DNA of 64,000 nt from an uncultured Verrucomicrobiales bacterium (GCA_937928545.1 CALGJQ010000007.1:186001-250000), one strand, 5' to 3'. Positions 53,621-62,600 are shown, counted from the stretch's first letter. Notes: generated by a model not told the origin, from the sequence alone. Program-made: numbers and translations.

Positions 53621-54511
53621 TCAGGGAATCTCTGTCCACTGGTCTGAAGGTGTCCAGTGGTGCTTGTTAACTTGCTGTGTGAGGACTGGCTGGAGGAAGT
53701 TCGAGATTTCGGTGATGACATCGGCCAATTCAATCGCTGGCAGCTTTCCTTTGCGAATAAAGGCGGACCACTGAAGAAGCTTTTGCTCATCGGAGCTGAA
53801 TTCAGAGGTGAAGGCAGTGGGAGTCTCCTCTGGTATTTTAGTCGCGCGTCGGACAAAGGTATTGGTGATGGCCTCCGTGAGAATCTTTCCGTTGAAGTCC
53901 AGGTGAGATTGAAGCCAGTGAAGATCGTAGAAGTCTTTCATACGACTGTTGTTGAGACCCAGTGACACGGCAGCTTCTAGTTTTTCGGCGACGACCGTTT
54001 CGGGAGGATAGGTGAGGAGTCGGGCACTGGGGAAATGGAGAAGTTCATGCCATTCTTTTTCCACTGCTCCGGGTGTGATGGTATCGCCGAATCCTATATC
54101 GATTTGGATGCTTATACGAGCCCCCGCAAGGTGAACGGTCAAGGTGGCCCGGACGCCACCGTATGAGATATCGTCACGGATTGGAGCAACTTCGACAGCG
54201 CCCCACTCCAGACCGTCTGGAGGATCAACCGAGATTTGTGTCAGCTCGGTAAAGATCTTTTGAATAGCTTCCTCAGTGGCTTCTCCATATCCGAGGAGGT
54301 CGAGATCGCGAGTGGGCCGATGTTCCTTTGTCCCCCAGATTCGGAAGAGCTGGGCACCTTTCAGGATAAAGCGTTCCCGATACTTGCTCTGGGCGAGGCG
54401 ATAGAGGAAGCGTCCGGTGGCGTAGCGTTCCATCAGGGCGCTCAGCGATACGCTCTCGGCCCGTGAGAGGTTCAAGAGTTTTGCACGAACGGAAGCGGCG
54501 ACGTTCTTCAT
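53621..54511 (-). CDS. abiEii: AbiEii/AbiGii-family nucleotidyltransferase toxin (type IV TA)
   Basis: A 296-residue toxin of the DUF1814 family. Visible motifs are FILKGAQLFRIWG and RPTRDLDLLGYG (nucleotidyltransferase core with the DxD pair), then the later VVAEKLEAAV and MKDFYDLHWL family motifs. Known AbiEii toxins transfer nucleotides and block growth. Start is placed at MKNVAASVRAKL, whose ATG overlaps the antitoxin stop (ATGA); the longer open frame to 54667 lies inside the antitoxin gene. An intact gene. Confidence 0.92.
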   Translation of the reverse strand: MKNVAASVRAKLLNLSRAESVSLSALMERYATGRFLYRLAQSKYRERFILKGAQLFRIWGTKEHRPTRDLDLLGYGEATEEAIQKIFTELTQISVDPPDGLEWGAVEVAPIRDDISYGGVRATLTVHLAGARISIQIDIGFGDTITPGAVEKEWHELLHFPSARLLTYPPETVVAEKLEAAVSLGLNNSRMKDFYDLHWLQSHLDFNGKILTEAITNTFVRRATKIPEETPTAFTSEFSSDEQKLLQWSAFIRKGKLPAIELADVITEISNFLQPVLTQQVNKHHWTPSDQWTEIP

Positions 54512-55113
54512 ATCATCGCCTCCAGATACGGTTTCATCACTTTGCCGACTCGCAGGAGTTTCCCCATCTCGCTCATCTCTCCAATCGTCGCTTGCCGTCC
54601 TCTCAGCGTCTCTCTGAGTGCTTCGACACAGACGTCGATCCCGAGCTTGTTTCGGTGTTTGAAGCAATCGGCCACCGTTCGGGCGGGCGTCGTGATCGCG
54701 ACTTCAGTTCCTCCGAGCTGGTGCCGCTTCACACCCTCTGTTTGGAGTTCTTGCACTCGTGTTCTGATGACCCGGATTGGGGGCCAGTCAATTTTCGGGA
54801 CTCGAGTTTGTGCAGGAAGCTGAATCCAGACCTGATAAGGCTGCTGAGTGCCGATGTTGTGATATCTTAGAGCACTGATCAGCACAATCACGGCGCGGGA
54901 AGCACTTTTGCTGACCTGAATCAGGTCATGATTTTCGCTCACGGGGCAATCAGCGTGCTGATAGATCCCACGTCGCTCGCGCACCAGGATCCCTTGTTCG
55001 ACCAGTCGAGTGATACTCTGGTCAGAAATGCCGGCACCCAGAAGCTGTGCCGTCGTCAGCACTTCGTGGGCGGAGGCGAGGGAACTCAGTTTGTGTTGGA
55101 TACGAGACGGCAT
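54508..55113 (-). CDS. abiEi: AbiEi antitoxin/autorepressor
   Basis: A 201-residue antitoxin with an N-terminal winged-helix segment (~10-60: VLTTAQLLGAGISDQSITRLVEQGILVRERRGIY) and a C-terminal AbiEi domain (~85-200: ITTPARTVADCFKHRNKLG is the family motif). AbiEi silences the operon by binding inverted repeats upstream; an inverted repeat is seen at 55130-55155. Start is placed at MPSRIQHKL; the open frame to 55242 would include the operator. Bicistronic with the toxin, overlapping by 4 bases. Confidence 0.92.
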   Translation of the reverse strand: MPSRIQHKLSSLASAHEVLTTAQLLGAGISDQSITRLVEQGILVRERRGIYQHADCPVSENHDLIQVSKSASRAVIVLISALRYHNIGTQQPYQVWIQLPAQTRVPKIDWPPIRVIRTRVQELQTEGVKRHQLGGTEVAITTPARTVADCFKHRNKLGIDVCVEALRETLRGRQATIGEMSEMGKLLRVGKVMKPYLEAMI

Positions 55114-55129
55114 GAGTGTGTCGGTAAAC

Positions 55130-55155
55130 GTTACACATTGTGACTTAAGTGTAAC
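55130..55155 (-). promoter_or_regulatory. inverted repeat, probable AbiEi operator
   Basis: GTTACAC and GTGTAAC are perfectly inverted, 12 bases apart, 17-42 bases upstream of the antitoxin start codon. This fits the known behaviour of AbiEi, which binds inverted repeats over its own promoter. Confidence 0.75.
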
Positions 55156-55301
55156 ATTTAGCAACAATAAAACCTGACGAGTTGGGTGAGGTTCATGAGG
55201 ACGAGCGAAAGAGATTGGGTGACGTGTAAAGAAAACACCCATTTTTTAACATGTGAGAGTGCATGCCCTAAGAAAAAGAGGGTTCTTTGACATGTCGATT
55301 G

Positions 55302-56046
55302 CTAGTTGTCCTCGAAGTAGTCGGAGTCGAGGCGTTTGAGGGTATCGACTTCGTCTTCGCTGAGGTAGTTCTTCGGGATCAGGATATCCTGCTTGCGGAC
55401 ATTTTCCTTTCCAGGTGAGGAGACCGAAGTGTGGGTCTGTGGCATTGGCCCGTTCAGTGACCAGCTCGGCGGCTGTTTTCTCAGTCACCGCGTAGAGCAG
55501 TTGATTCTGGACGGACGCAAAGAAGAGGTGAGTTGCTTTGTCTGTCTTGTCGTAGTCAGTGCTGAGGGAGAAGAGGTCTCGCACTTTTTGATAAAAGCGC
55601 TTCTCTGAGGCGCGGATGTCGCGGATGCGAGCGAGCATCTCGTCGAAGTGGTCCGGTCGTCCGCCGGGGTTCTTGAGACGCTCGTCATCCATGACGAAGC
55701 CTTTGATGAGATACTCTTTGAGAACGGTGGAAGCCCAGCGGCGGAACTGAACTCCACGTGGTGAGCGGATGCGGTAGCCGATGGCGAGAATAGCTTCGAG
55801 ATTGTAGAGTTTGATCGAGCGCTGCACTTCCCGGGAACCTTCACTTTGAACCGTCAAGGATTCCTTGACAGTTGCCAAGGGGTCCAGCTCTTCGTCTTCA
55901 AAGAAGTTTTTGAGGTGGAGAGAGATGTTTTGCTTCGTAGCATTAAAGAGCTCTGCGATTTCAAGCTGCGTTAGCCAGACCGTCTCATTTTCCGCGCGGA
56001 GCTGAATTTGGCTTTCGCCGTCTTCGGTGGTGTAGAGGATGAGCAT
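55302..56046 (-). pseudogene. rhuM-family gene, frameshifted and truncated
   Basis: RhuM-like protein (helix-turn-helix N-terminus LTQLEIAELFNATKQNISLHLKN; core SIKLYNLEAILAIGYRIRSPRGVQFRRWA). Intact to W212-K-G; then the frame is wrong, while a frame starting with V at 55400 continues the family sequence as VRKQDILIPKNYLSEDE and on to DYFEDN before a TAG at 55302-55304. A two-base deletion after WKG is the simplest explanation. The usual C-terminal ~60 residues are also missing. The original open frame runs on to 55246 with nonsense sequence. Likely non-functional. Confidence 0.85.
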
Positions 56047-56119
56047 GAGACCTTGGGTGAGGGGATTTAAAAGTGTTCTTTTGAACTCTTTTCGTCAAGT
56101 GGTGAATCTCACCTTGCGA

Positions 56120-56200
56120 TCAAGCATCGGCCCCCACGGTGACCTGGCAGTTCATGAGCATGGGGAGGAGCCAGTCGCGGAGGGCGGTGAAGATTGGGTG
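56120..56200 (-). pseudogene. C-terminal remnant of a type I restriction specificity subunit (HsdS)
   Basis: Only 26 codons remain, reading HPIFTALRDWLLPMLMNC and QVTVGADA before a TGA at 56120-56122. LRDWLLPMLMNGQVTV is the standard end of many HsdS proteins. A stop (TAG) precedes it, and no upstream part of hsdS is in frame. Found by reading the space between the two broken genes; too short for ordinary ORF calling. Confidence 0.75.
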
Positions 56201-56203
56201 CTA

Positions 56204-56791
56204 TTATTGCAGCGGTTGGATAAAGTTGGCCCAGAAATACTCGGCTCCTCCCTGCATGGATAGAGGTCCTTTTGGGGTGTTCCCCATGGCGCTCATGATG
56301 CTCACGCCTGAGTTTTTTGTCGGGGAGTTTGGCTTCGTATTGGGAAATGAGAGTGGGGAGAGGGAGCGGTTGAGTGAGTATTGGACGACTTCGTCATCTT
56401 TTGAGGAGCAGAGGAGAATGCCGATGGCGGGGTTTTCGTGGTCCTTTTTGGCATCTCGGTCGAGGGCTTCGAGGTAGAAGTTGAGCTTCCCGAGGTGCTC
56501 GGGCTCGAAGCGGCCGACTTTGATCTCGATGGCGACGAGGCAGTTCAGCTCGCGATGGAAGAAGAGGTGGTCGAGGGCGAAGTCTTGATTGCCGACTTGG
56601 ATAGGATGCTCTGAACCGATGAAGCAAAAATCTCGGCCCAGTTCGGTGAGGAACTTACGGAGGTTTTCGATGAGGCCCTGGTGGAGATCGGATTCGAAAT
56701 GTTGATCTTTTAGGCCTAGAAATTCGAGAGTGTAGCTATCTTTAAAGGCGGCGGTGGCCTTGGAATGCAATTGTGTCAGCACTGGTGACAC
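56204..56791 (-). pseudogene. DUF1016 (YhcG-type PD-(D/E)XK) nuclease, N-terminally deleted and frameshifted
   Basis: Residues ~18-146 match the DUF1016 C-terminal nuclease domain (YTLEFLGLKDQHFESDLHQ, LDHLFFHRELNCLVAIEIKVG with its D-ExK core, RFEPEHLGKLNFYLEALDRD, ENPAIGILLCSSKDDEVVQY). The N-terminal DUF1016_N half is absent. After SLSPL the family sequence continues in another frame as ISQYEAKLPDKKLRR, so a frameshift has removed the true end. Lies next to the hsdS remnant and broken rhuM. Confidence 0.82.
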
Positions 56792-56808
56792 AATTGGGTG
56801 ATTTGTGA

Positions 56809-57045
56809 CTACTCAGCGAAGAGTTCGGTGGCGATTTTTTGGGCGAGGGCTTGGCCTTCTATGGTGAGGGAGATGGATTTGGCTTTGCCGACGGGGTTGT
56901 GGATGAGGCCTTTTTCGTGGAGGCGGTCGCTGATGTCCCAGTCGAGGGATTTCCAGGCTCGTGTGTCGCCGGTTTTTTCGGTCCATGAGTTTAGGAAGAG
57001 GAGGGCGAGGGCGGCTTGGTCGATTTTCTCTTGGTCGTATTTCAT
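56809..57045 (-). CDS. DUF6429-family small protein
   Basis: A 78-residue soluble protein with the DUF6429 pattern MKYDQEKIDQAALALLFLN, then RAWKSLDWDISDRLHEKGLIHNP and a KAKSISLTIEG end. The family is common next to mobile and defence genes, function unknown. It stands between the broken restriction-type locus and the sugar-acid genes, on the same strand. Confidence 0.75.
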   Translation of the reverse strand: MKYDQEKIDQAALALLFLNSWTEKTGDTRAWKSLDWDISDRLHEKGLIHNPVGKAKSISLTIEGQALAQKIATELFAE

Positions 57046-57173
57046 GAGTTGTGTGGTGGGTGTTTTTTATTGGTGGCAAAAAATGGTGTTTTTTGGGGTG
57101 TTTTGGCCACTTATAAATTTGTAGGGCTTTGAGCTTGGTTGAGGGTAAGCGGGCTGGAAGCGCCGCTCTCCAT

Positions 57174-57206
57174 AAAAAAAGGCAGCGACCCTTGCGGGGC
57201 GCTGCT
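57174..57206 (-). terminator. terminator of the UxaE-like gene
   Basis: GCAGCG-A-CCC and GGG-G-CGCTGC pair with one mismatch and a four-base loop. Seven A on the left become a T-run on the minus strand, ~25-55 bases after the stop codon of the UxaE-like gene. Confidence 0.82.
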
Positions 57207-57230
57207 TTGGAAGGTTGAGTAGTTTTTTGC

Positions 57231-58481
57231 CTAGGCAAACAATGGCTTCATGTGGCGGTCGAGGAGATTGCCGGTGACGCACTTTGAGATGACGGCGTCG
57301 TTCGCTTTGAGGGCGTCTAGGTAGCGGTCACCCATTTGGGCGGCGATCTTGAAGCCGACGTGGAGGAGCTGGCGGACGTTGGCGTTGTAGCCGGAGTTGC
57401 TCTGGTCGTGAGTTAAGGCACTGACGTATTGCTCGCTGGTCCAGCCATTGACTTCCTCGGCGCTGGGGAGCTGGGAGTGGTCGATGTCGATGACGGTGGC
57501 GTAGGGCTCGCAGAGGGCTTCTTTTTTCTCGAGGGCCTTGGCGTAGATTTCCTTGGCAAGGTCGAGGGCGTCTCCACCGGCGGTGGCGAGGCCAATGACT
57601 TCTTCGAGCCAGTTGGTGCCAGCGGTCTTGATGTGGAGGCCGGCGCCGGTGCGGGCGATCGCTTTTTTGATGGGCTCGTAGATCGAGAATTTATCGGATC
57701 CACTATGTACGGAAAGTTTCAGAGTTTCGGGGAGGCCGTAGGCTTTGATGGCGTGGGCGAGGACGGCGAGGTCGTCGTTGAACTCTTGCTCGAATTGGGC
57801 GACGTCGCCGACGTAATCGACTCCTTTGTTGAAGCGACCGGTGAATTTGGGCGCGATGGTCTGGATGGGGATGCCTTGGTCTGAGATGGCGGCGAGGATG
57901 ATGAGCATCTCGGCGGGGACTTGGGGGTCGTCGGTTTCGTCCATGGAGACTTCGGTGACGAAGTCATCGGTGCCACCTTTTGCGGCGACGATGTGGTCGT
58001 AGATTGCTTTGGCCTTTTGGGTGGCTTTGAGGAATTGGTTGGCGGTTTTCTCGACGAGTTCTTTTGAGATCTCGAGTGGAGCTTCGATGCCTTCGACTTT
58101 TACCGAGCCGATGAGCTCGGGGTGATTTGCGATGAATGCTTCGACGTCGGCAGGAGCGGCGGCTTCGCCAATGTCGTCTGCGACGTCGAGGGTGAAGAAG
58201 TTACAGGGAGCGACGAAGCGGTCGACGGTGGAGAGATTGATGTGGTCTGCATCGAGGAGGTATTCTCCGGTCCAGCCGAGGTCGGCGACGGCTTTGTCGG
58301 CGGCGTCGCGGGTGGTTTGTGGTTCGGAGCCGATGATTTCGTGCTCGCGGTTGGACTTGTTCCAGGTGGGACAGATGTCGACGCCGAGTTCTTTGGCGGC
58401 GATGAAGGCTTGGAGCTGGGCGTGTGCGCCGTGGGCGAAGCGATCGCCGACACCGAAAGTGAATTTTGGACAGGTTTTCAT
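57231..58481 (-). CDS. tagaturonate epimerase (UxaE)-family protein
   Basis: A 416-residue protein of the UxaE family, known from Thermotoga to interconvert tagaturonate and fructuronate in galacturonate breakdown. Seen: KFTFGVGDRFAHGAHAQLQA at the start, LDADHINLSTVDRFVAPCNFFTLDV, the SVHSGSDKFSIYEPIKKAI region and a C-terminal HVGFKIAAQMGDRYLDAL. Full length. The last gene of the sugar cluster, with a terminator after it. Related family members of this clade may act on other ketouronates. Confidence 0.84.
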   Translation of the reverse strand: MKTCPKFTFGVGDRFAHGAHAQLQAFIAAKELGVDICPTWNKSNREHEIIGSEPQTTRDAADKAVADLGWTGEYLLDADHINLSTVDRFVAPCNFFTLDVADDIGEAAAPADVEAFIANHPELIGSVKVEGIEAPLEISKELVEKTANQFLKATQKAKAIYDHIVAAKGGTDDFVTEVSMDETDDPQVPAEMLIILAAISDQGIPIQTIAPKFTGRFNKGVDYVGDVAQFEQEFNDDLAVLAHAIKAYGLPETLKLSVHSGSDKFSIYEPIKKAIARTGAGLHIKTAGTNWLEEVIGLATAGGDALDLAKEIYAKALEKKEALCEPYATVIDIDHSQLPSAEEVNGWTSEQYVSALTHDQSNSGYNANVRQLLHVGFKIAAQMGDRYLDALKANDAVISKCVTGNLLDRHMKPLFA

Positions 58482-58564
58482 GATGTTTGTTGAAGTTAGG
58501 TTGTGCTTTTTTTGAACCGTTAAGGCGCAATGAAGGAAATTTTTTTAAGGCAAGGTTGGGGAGA

Positions 58565-59605
58565 CTAATCGTTGACGTTAATGACGGCCTTGATGGCACC
58601 GAGTTTGGGGTCGGTGAATTTGTCGAACTCAGTGGGGACTTCGCTGATGTCGAGTCGGTGGGTGATCCAGAGCTTGGTGTTGATGTCTCCGGCTTCGATG
58701 ATTTTGATGATCTCGCCGAAGTCGGCGGGGAGGGCGTTGCGTGAGGCGAGGAGGGTTTGCTCGCGGCGGTGGAAGACGGGGGCGTGGGGGAAGTTGAGTT
58801 TTTCGGTGGTGATGCCGACGTAGACGATGCGGGAGGTGTAGCCGCCGAAGTCGAAGCAGGTGGACATTGATTTGACGGAGCCGGTGGCATCGATGACGAC
58901 GTCGGCTAGGTTTCCGTCGGTCATTTCTTCGAGCTTGGCGAGGTGGGAGCCGTCCATGTCGAATTGGATGCCATTTTTGATGCCGAGGTTTTCGGCGCAG
59001 AAGTCGAGACGTGACTGGACCATGTCCATGACGATGACGTTGACGTCGGGCATGAGCTTGAGGAACTCGAGGCAGGAAAGACCGATGGGTCCGGCGCCGA
59101 TGACGAGGACGGTTTCGCCAGGTTGCGGGTTACCGCGTTGGACGGCGTGGTATCCGATGGCGAGGGTTTCGACGAGGGCGAGCTCGTCGTAGGAGAGTTT
59201 ATTTCCGGGGTGGAGCTTGCGAGCGGGAACGGTCCAGTTTGCTTTGCGGAGTCCGCCGGGGCCGTGGACGCCGATGACTTGGACGCCGGGGCAGCAGTTG
59301 GTGGCGCCTTTTTGCGAGGTGGGGGAGTCGGGGGTGTTGACGTAGGGTTCGAGGGAGCATTTGTCACCGGGTTTGACGTTGGTGACGCCTTCGCCGACGG
59401 CGATGACTTCGAGGCCGAGTTCGTGTCCGGGGGTGCGGGGGTAGGCGAAGAAGGGGAACTTGCCGAGGTAGCAGGAAAGATCGGTGCCGCAGATGCCCAT
59501 GCGGTGGGTTTTGACGAGGGCTTCGCCGGGGGCGGGAGCGGGGGCGTCGTCGAGGTCAATGGCGGTGATCTTTTTGACGTCGGTGAATTCGATGGCGTAG
59601 GACAT
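58565..59605 (-). CDS. zinc-dependent alcohol/polyol dehydrogenase-like protein
   Basis: A 346-residue medium-chain dehydrogenase: catalytic zinc site GICGTD with PGHELGLEV, Rossmann glycines VLVIGAGPIGLSCLEFLK, and an NAD-preferring VMD end to the second strand. The four-Cys lobe for the structural zinc has decayed: where family members have four cysteines, this has PDSPTSQKGATNCCPG with two. A catalytic zinc enzyme with a metal-free lobe is plausible. Its start is 57 bases from the aldo/keto reductase stop, same strand. Confidence 0.85.
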   Translation of the reverse strand: MSYAIEFTDVKKITAIDLDDAPAPAPGEALVKTHRMGICGTDLSCYLGKFPFFAYPRTPGHELGLEVIAVGEGVTNVKPGDKCSLEPYVNTPDSPTSQKGATNCCPGVQVIGVHGPGGLRKANWTVPARKLHPGNKLSYDELALVETLAIGYHAVQRGNPQPGETVLVIGAGPIGLSCLEFLKLMPDVNVIVMDMVQSRLDFCAENLGIKNGIQFDMDGSHLAKLEEMTDGNLADVVIDATGSVKSMSTCFDFGGYTSRIVYVGITTEKLNFPHAPVFHRREQTLLASRNALPADFGEIIKIIEAGDINTKLWITHRLDISEVPTEFDKFTDPKLGAIKAVINVND

Positions 59606-59662
59606 TTGGAATGAACGATTTTAAAATTGAGAAATGAACGATTGGCTTGGTTGAGAGCCGGA

Positions 59663-60601
<939 letters not shown>

Positions 60602-61049
60602 AGTGAGAGAAAAGTGACTAGTCCGTAGGTTTTCCGGTCGGCTGTGCTTAAAAGTTGTCTGACTAATTTCTCAAGGGAAGAAAAAAAGTAATGTTCGAAC
60701 TCAGCGCTTTAGATCGGGGGAGGAATGGAGAAGCATTTCACCTGCGATTATGACGATTCGCCTTACAAAGATTGGGATAAGAACCTCCCAATCTCTTGGG
60801 AGGAGCGGAAAAGCGCCGTGGCATTGCCGGGCAGTCTCGGACGGAGGGGGCTTCGCCGAAGGAGGGTCGGAGTGTTGAGCTTGTCGATAATGATATTAAA
60901 GATAAGGTCTGGTGGTCCAAGAAGTGCGTCGGAATTGGCGGAGGGGTCCATATTAATGACGCCTTGCCCATTAATCCCGCTCCGCTAATCGGTGGTCAGA
61001 ATTGGTATGATAACGTTTGCTCGGTGGAAAAAGTATAGTGACTAAAGCA
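60602..61049. other. 448-base intergenic stretch with palindromes, no gene recognised
   Basis: Contains the hairpin CCTCCCAA-TCTC-TTGGGAGG at 60784-60803 and GC-rich tracts with short palindromes to ~60880. Three overlapping short frames exist on both strands (about 60725-61038) but none has a recognisable family, and their compositions differ from each other. Probably the promoter side of the aldo/keto reductase on the minus strand, with a possible dispersed repeat. Confidence 0.5.
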
Positions 61050-61553
61050 ATGACACCCGAAGCAGCGGTGGCCCAATTGGCGGCCTCGCTTTTGGCGCAT
61101 GAGATCGATGTCTCGATCTTAGCGTCCCTACAGCATCCTGAGACGGCGGCGATTTTAAAACAGATTGAGCCCTCGGCGGCGGACTTGCTGGAGCGTGATT
61201 GGGCGCCCAGTGATTTCGAGGACGCGGCGGTGGAGTTTTGCAGACTCTTTATTCTGAGTCCGGCGGCTCCAGCACGGGCGGCGGCGTATGAGGCGAACGA
61301 AACGCAACAAGTGGCGGGCCGAATCCAGTTCATGCTTGATTCAGGATTCTTGGAGTTGCCTGAGACGTATCAAACGCTTGCGCCGGATCACGTCGCGCTT
61401 TTGTTGCTCGTATACAGCTCGCTGAGCGATGAGGATGCGATTCAATTCAAGGCCGATAACTTAGCTTGGCTGCCGAAATTTTCAGAACGTCTGGAGAGGG
61501 AAAGTGGACATGCTTTTTATCTCCTCGCATCGAAGATTTTACAGGTCGTTTAG
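61050..61553 (+). CDS. TorD/DmsD-like molecular chaperone
   Basis: A 167-residue, all-helical protein. The pattern ADLLERDWAPSDFEDAAVEFCRLF, YQTLAPDHVALLLLVY and the ending FKADNLAWLPKFSERLERESGHAFYLLASKIL matches the TorD/DmsD/NarJ fold that proofreads Tat-exported molybdoenzymes. No molybdoenzyme gene is nearby, so its client is elsewhere (for ActB, with its twin-arginine leader, this is only a guess). The start is uncertain: GTG at 61038 is in frame and has GGA ten bases before it. Its stop overlaps the stop of the convergent RES gene by four bases. Confidence 0.72.
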   Translation: MTPEAAVAQLAASLLAHEIDVSILASLQHPETAAILKQIEPSAADLLERDWAPSDFEDAAVEFCRLFILSPAAPARAAAYEANETQQVAGRIQFMLDSGFLELPETYQTLAPDHVALLLLVYSSLSDEDAIQFKADNLAWLPKFSERLERESGHAFYLLASKILQVV

Positions 61554-62014
61554 GCGAGTCGGGGATCGAGCTGAAAGGGGATGGGCTTACCGATTTTAAG
61601 TTTCCCAATGCTGGGGTGCTCGGGATTGATGAGGTAGTTGGTCTCGCTTTGTGTCACGGCGCTTGGGACAGCGAGGATGAGGGAGCGCTTTGAGCGGAGC
61701 CACTCGCCTCCGTAGATCTGAGTGCTCGCCATGATTTCGGGGCTGTCCCAGCCTTTGGGGAGGTCCTTGGGCTTTGGGGTTTCGATTAATTTAGAATCGA
61801 AGGTGACGGGCAGATAGCTGAAGAGACGAGTCAGGGTCGTGTAGTCTTCGGTGTGGACGAAGAGCTCAAGGGTGGCGAGGGAGAGGCTGCTCGCGAGATA
61901 GACCATGCGCCCTCCGATGGGGTTCCAGCGGCCACCAGTGAGGCGTGCGCCTTCGCCGGAAAAGGCATCGTGCGCATACTTGGTTTTGGTGATGCGGTAG
62001 GCGGTGATCTTCAT
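61550..62014 (-). CDS. RES-domain toxin (NAD+ phosphorylase family)
   Basis: A 154-residue RES protein: GGRWNPIGGRMVYLASSLSLATLELFVH gives the R-x-[WN] and Y-x-S/E core of the family (Arg, Tyr and Glu are all visible). RES toxins degrade NAD+ and are silenced by a DUF2384 partner. The Xre/ParS-type antitoxin is directly upstream and overlaps by 4 bases (ATGA). Both genes are intact. Confidence 0.9.
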   Translation of the reverse strand: MKITAYRITKTKYAHDAFSGEGARLTGGRWNPIGGRMVYLASSLSLATLELFVHTEDYTTLTRLFSYLPVTFDSKLIETPKPKDLPKGWDSPEIMASTQIYGGEWLRSKRSLILAVPSAVTQSETNYLINPEHPSIGKLKIGKPIPFQLDPRLA

Positions 62015-62571
62015 GAAAAGACCCCGTGCTCAATCCGACCGAGAAGGTTGACGACCTCCGCTGCGCCGGGCTCAGTGTCGCAAAATTCTAAGGGGCTGGC
62101 TCCGCCGAGGGCGCGCTTGCCTTTGCTGAACCAGGTGCGCGCTTCGGTGAGGTCCTCGAAGACTTCGAGAGATTTTTGGAAAGCGGCGGCAACGCGGAGG
62201 ATCGCTCCGGTTTCTTCGGGTTTGAAAATCTCCCGACGGGCGAGGGTGCGGGTCGGAATGCCGACGACGCTGGCGAGGAAATCTCCTGAAAATCCGGTGA
62301 TGGCCTTGAGCTGCTCGAAGGCGGCCTTTGGGAGGCCTTCATGGATCGCACTGCGCACGGCCTCGACAGATGAGGTATCCGGAGCGCAGTAGCGACGGGT
62401 CAGATTACTGAGGACGAGAGGGTAGTGGAAGCCGTGCCCACTGAGAGGATTGATGAGCCAAGTCTGCTTTTTCTTGAGAAGCTTAGGGCCATCCTTTGGA
62501 ACGAATTCGGTCAGGAGGAAATCTCTTTTCTCAAGACTCTCCGTGTTTGAGGTTACCGTTAGTGTTGCCAT
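62011..62571 (-). CDS. Xre/MbcA/ParS-type antitoxin (DUF2384) of the RES module
   Basis: A 186-residue antitoxin. An N-terminal helix-turn-helix region (~80-115: KAAFEQLKAITGFSGDFLASVVGIPTRTLARRE) precedes the DUF2384 toxin-binding domain (~120-186: ILRVAAAFQKSLEVFEDLTEARTWFSKGKRALGG), whose ARxWL-like and GxxP-like motifs are present. Start is placed at MATLTVTS; the frame to 62607 runs through the inverted repeat. The extended N-terminal part is longer than in many RES antitoxins. Confidence 0.88.
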   Translation of the reverse strand: MATLTVTSNTESLEKRDFLLTEFVPKDGPKLLKKKQTWLINPLSGHGFHYPLVLSNLTRRYCAPDTSSVEAVRSAIHEGLPKAAFEQLKAITGFSGDFLASVVGIPTRTLARREIFKPEETGAILRVAAAFQKSLEVFEDLTEARTWFSKGKRALGGASPLEFCDTEPGAAEVVNLLGRIEHGVFS

Positions 62572-62600
62572 CTGGCGTAATGTGACACGCCAAATGGCAA
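62565..62600 (-). promoter_or_regulatory. 36-base inverted repeat over the antitoxin start codon, probable autoregulatory operator
   Basis: TTGCCATCTGGCGT and ACGCCAAATGGCAA are inverted with one mismatch and an eight-base gap. The antitoxin ATG (62569-62571) lies inside the left arm. Xre/ParS antitoxins repress their own operons at such repeats, so an operator is likely; an mRNA hairpin hiding the start is the alternative. Confidence 0.78.

Noticed and set aside
60725-61038. Short plus-strand frames starting at 60725 and 60796, and a minus-strand frame at 60738-60971
   Set aside because: They overlap each other, run through palindromic repeat-like sequence, and show no family likeness.
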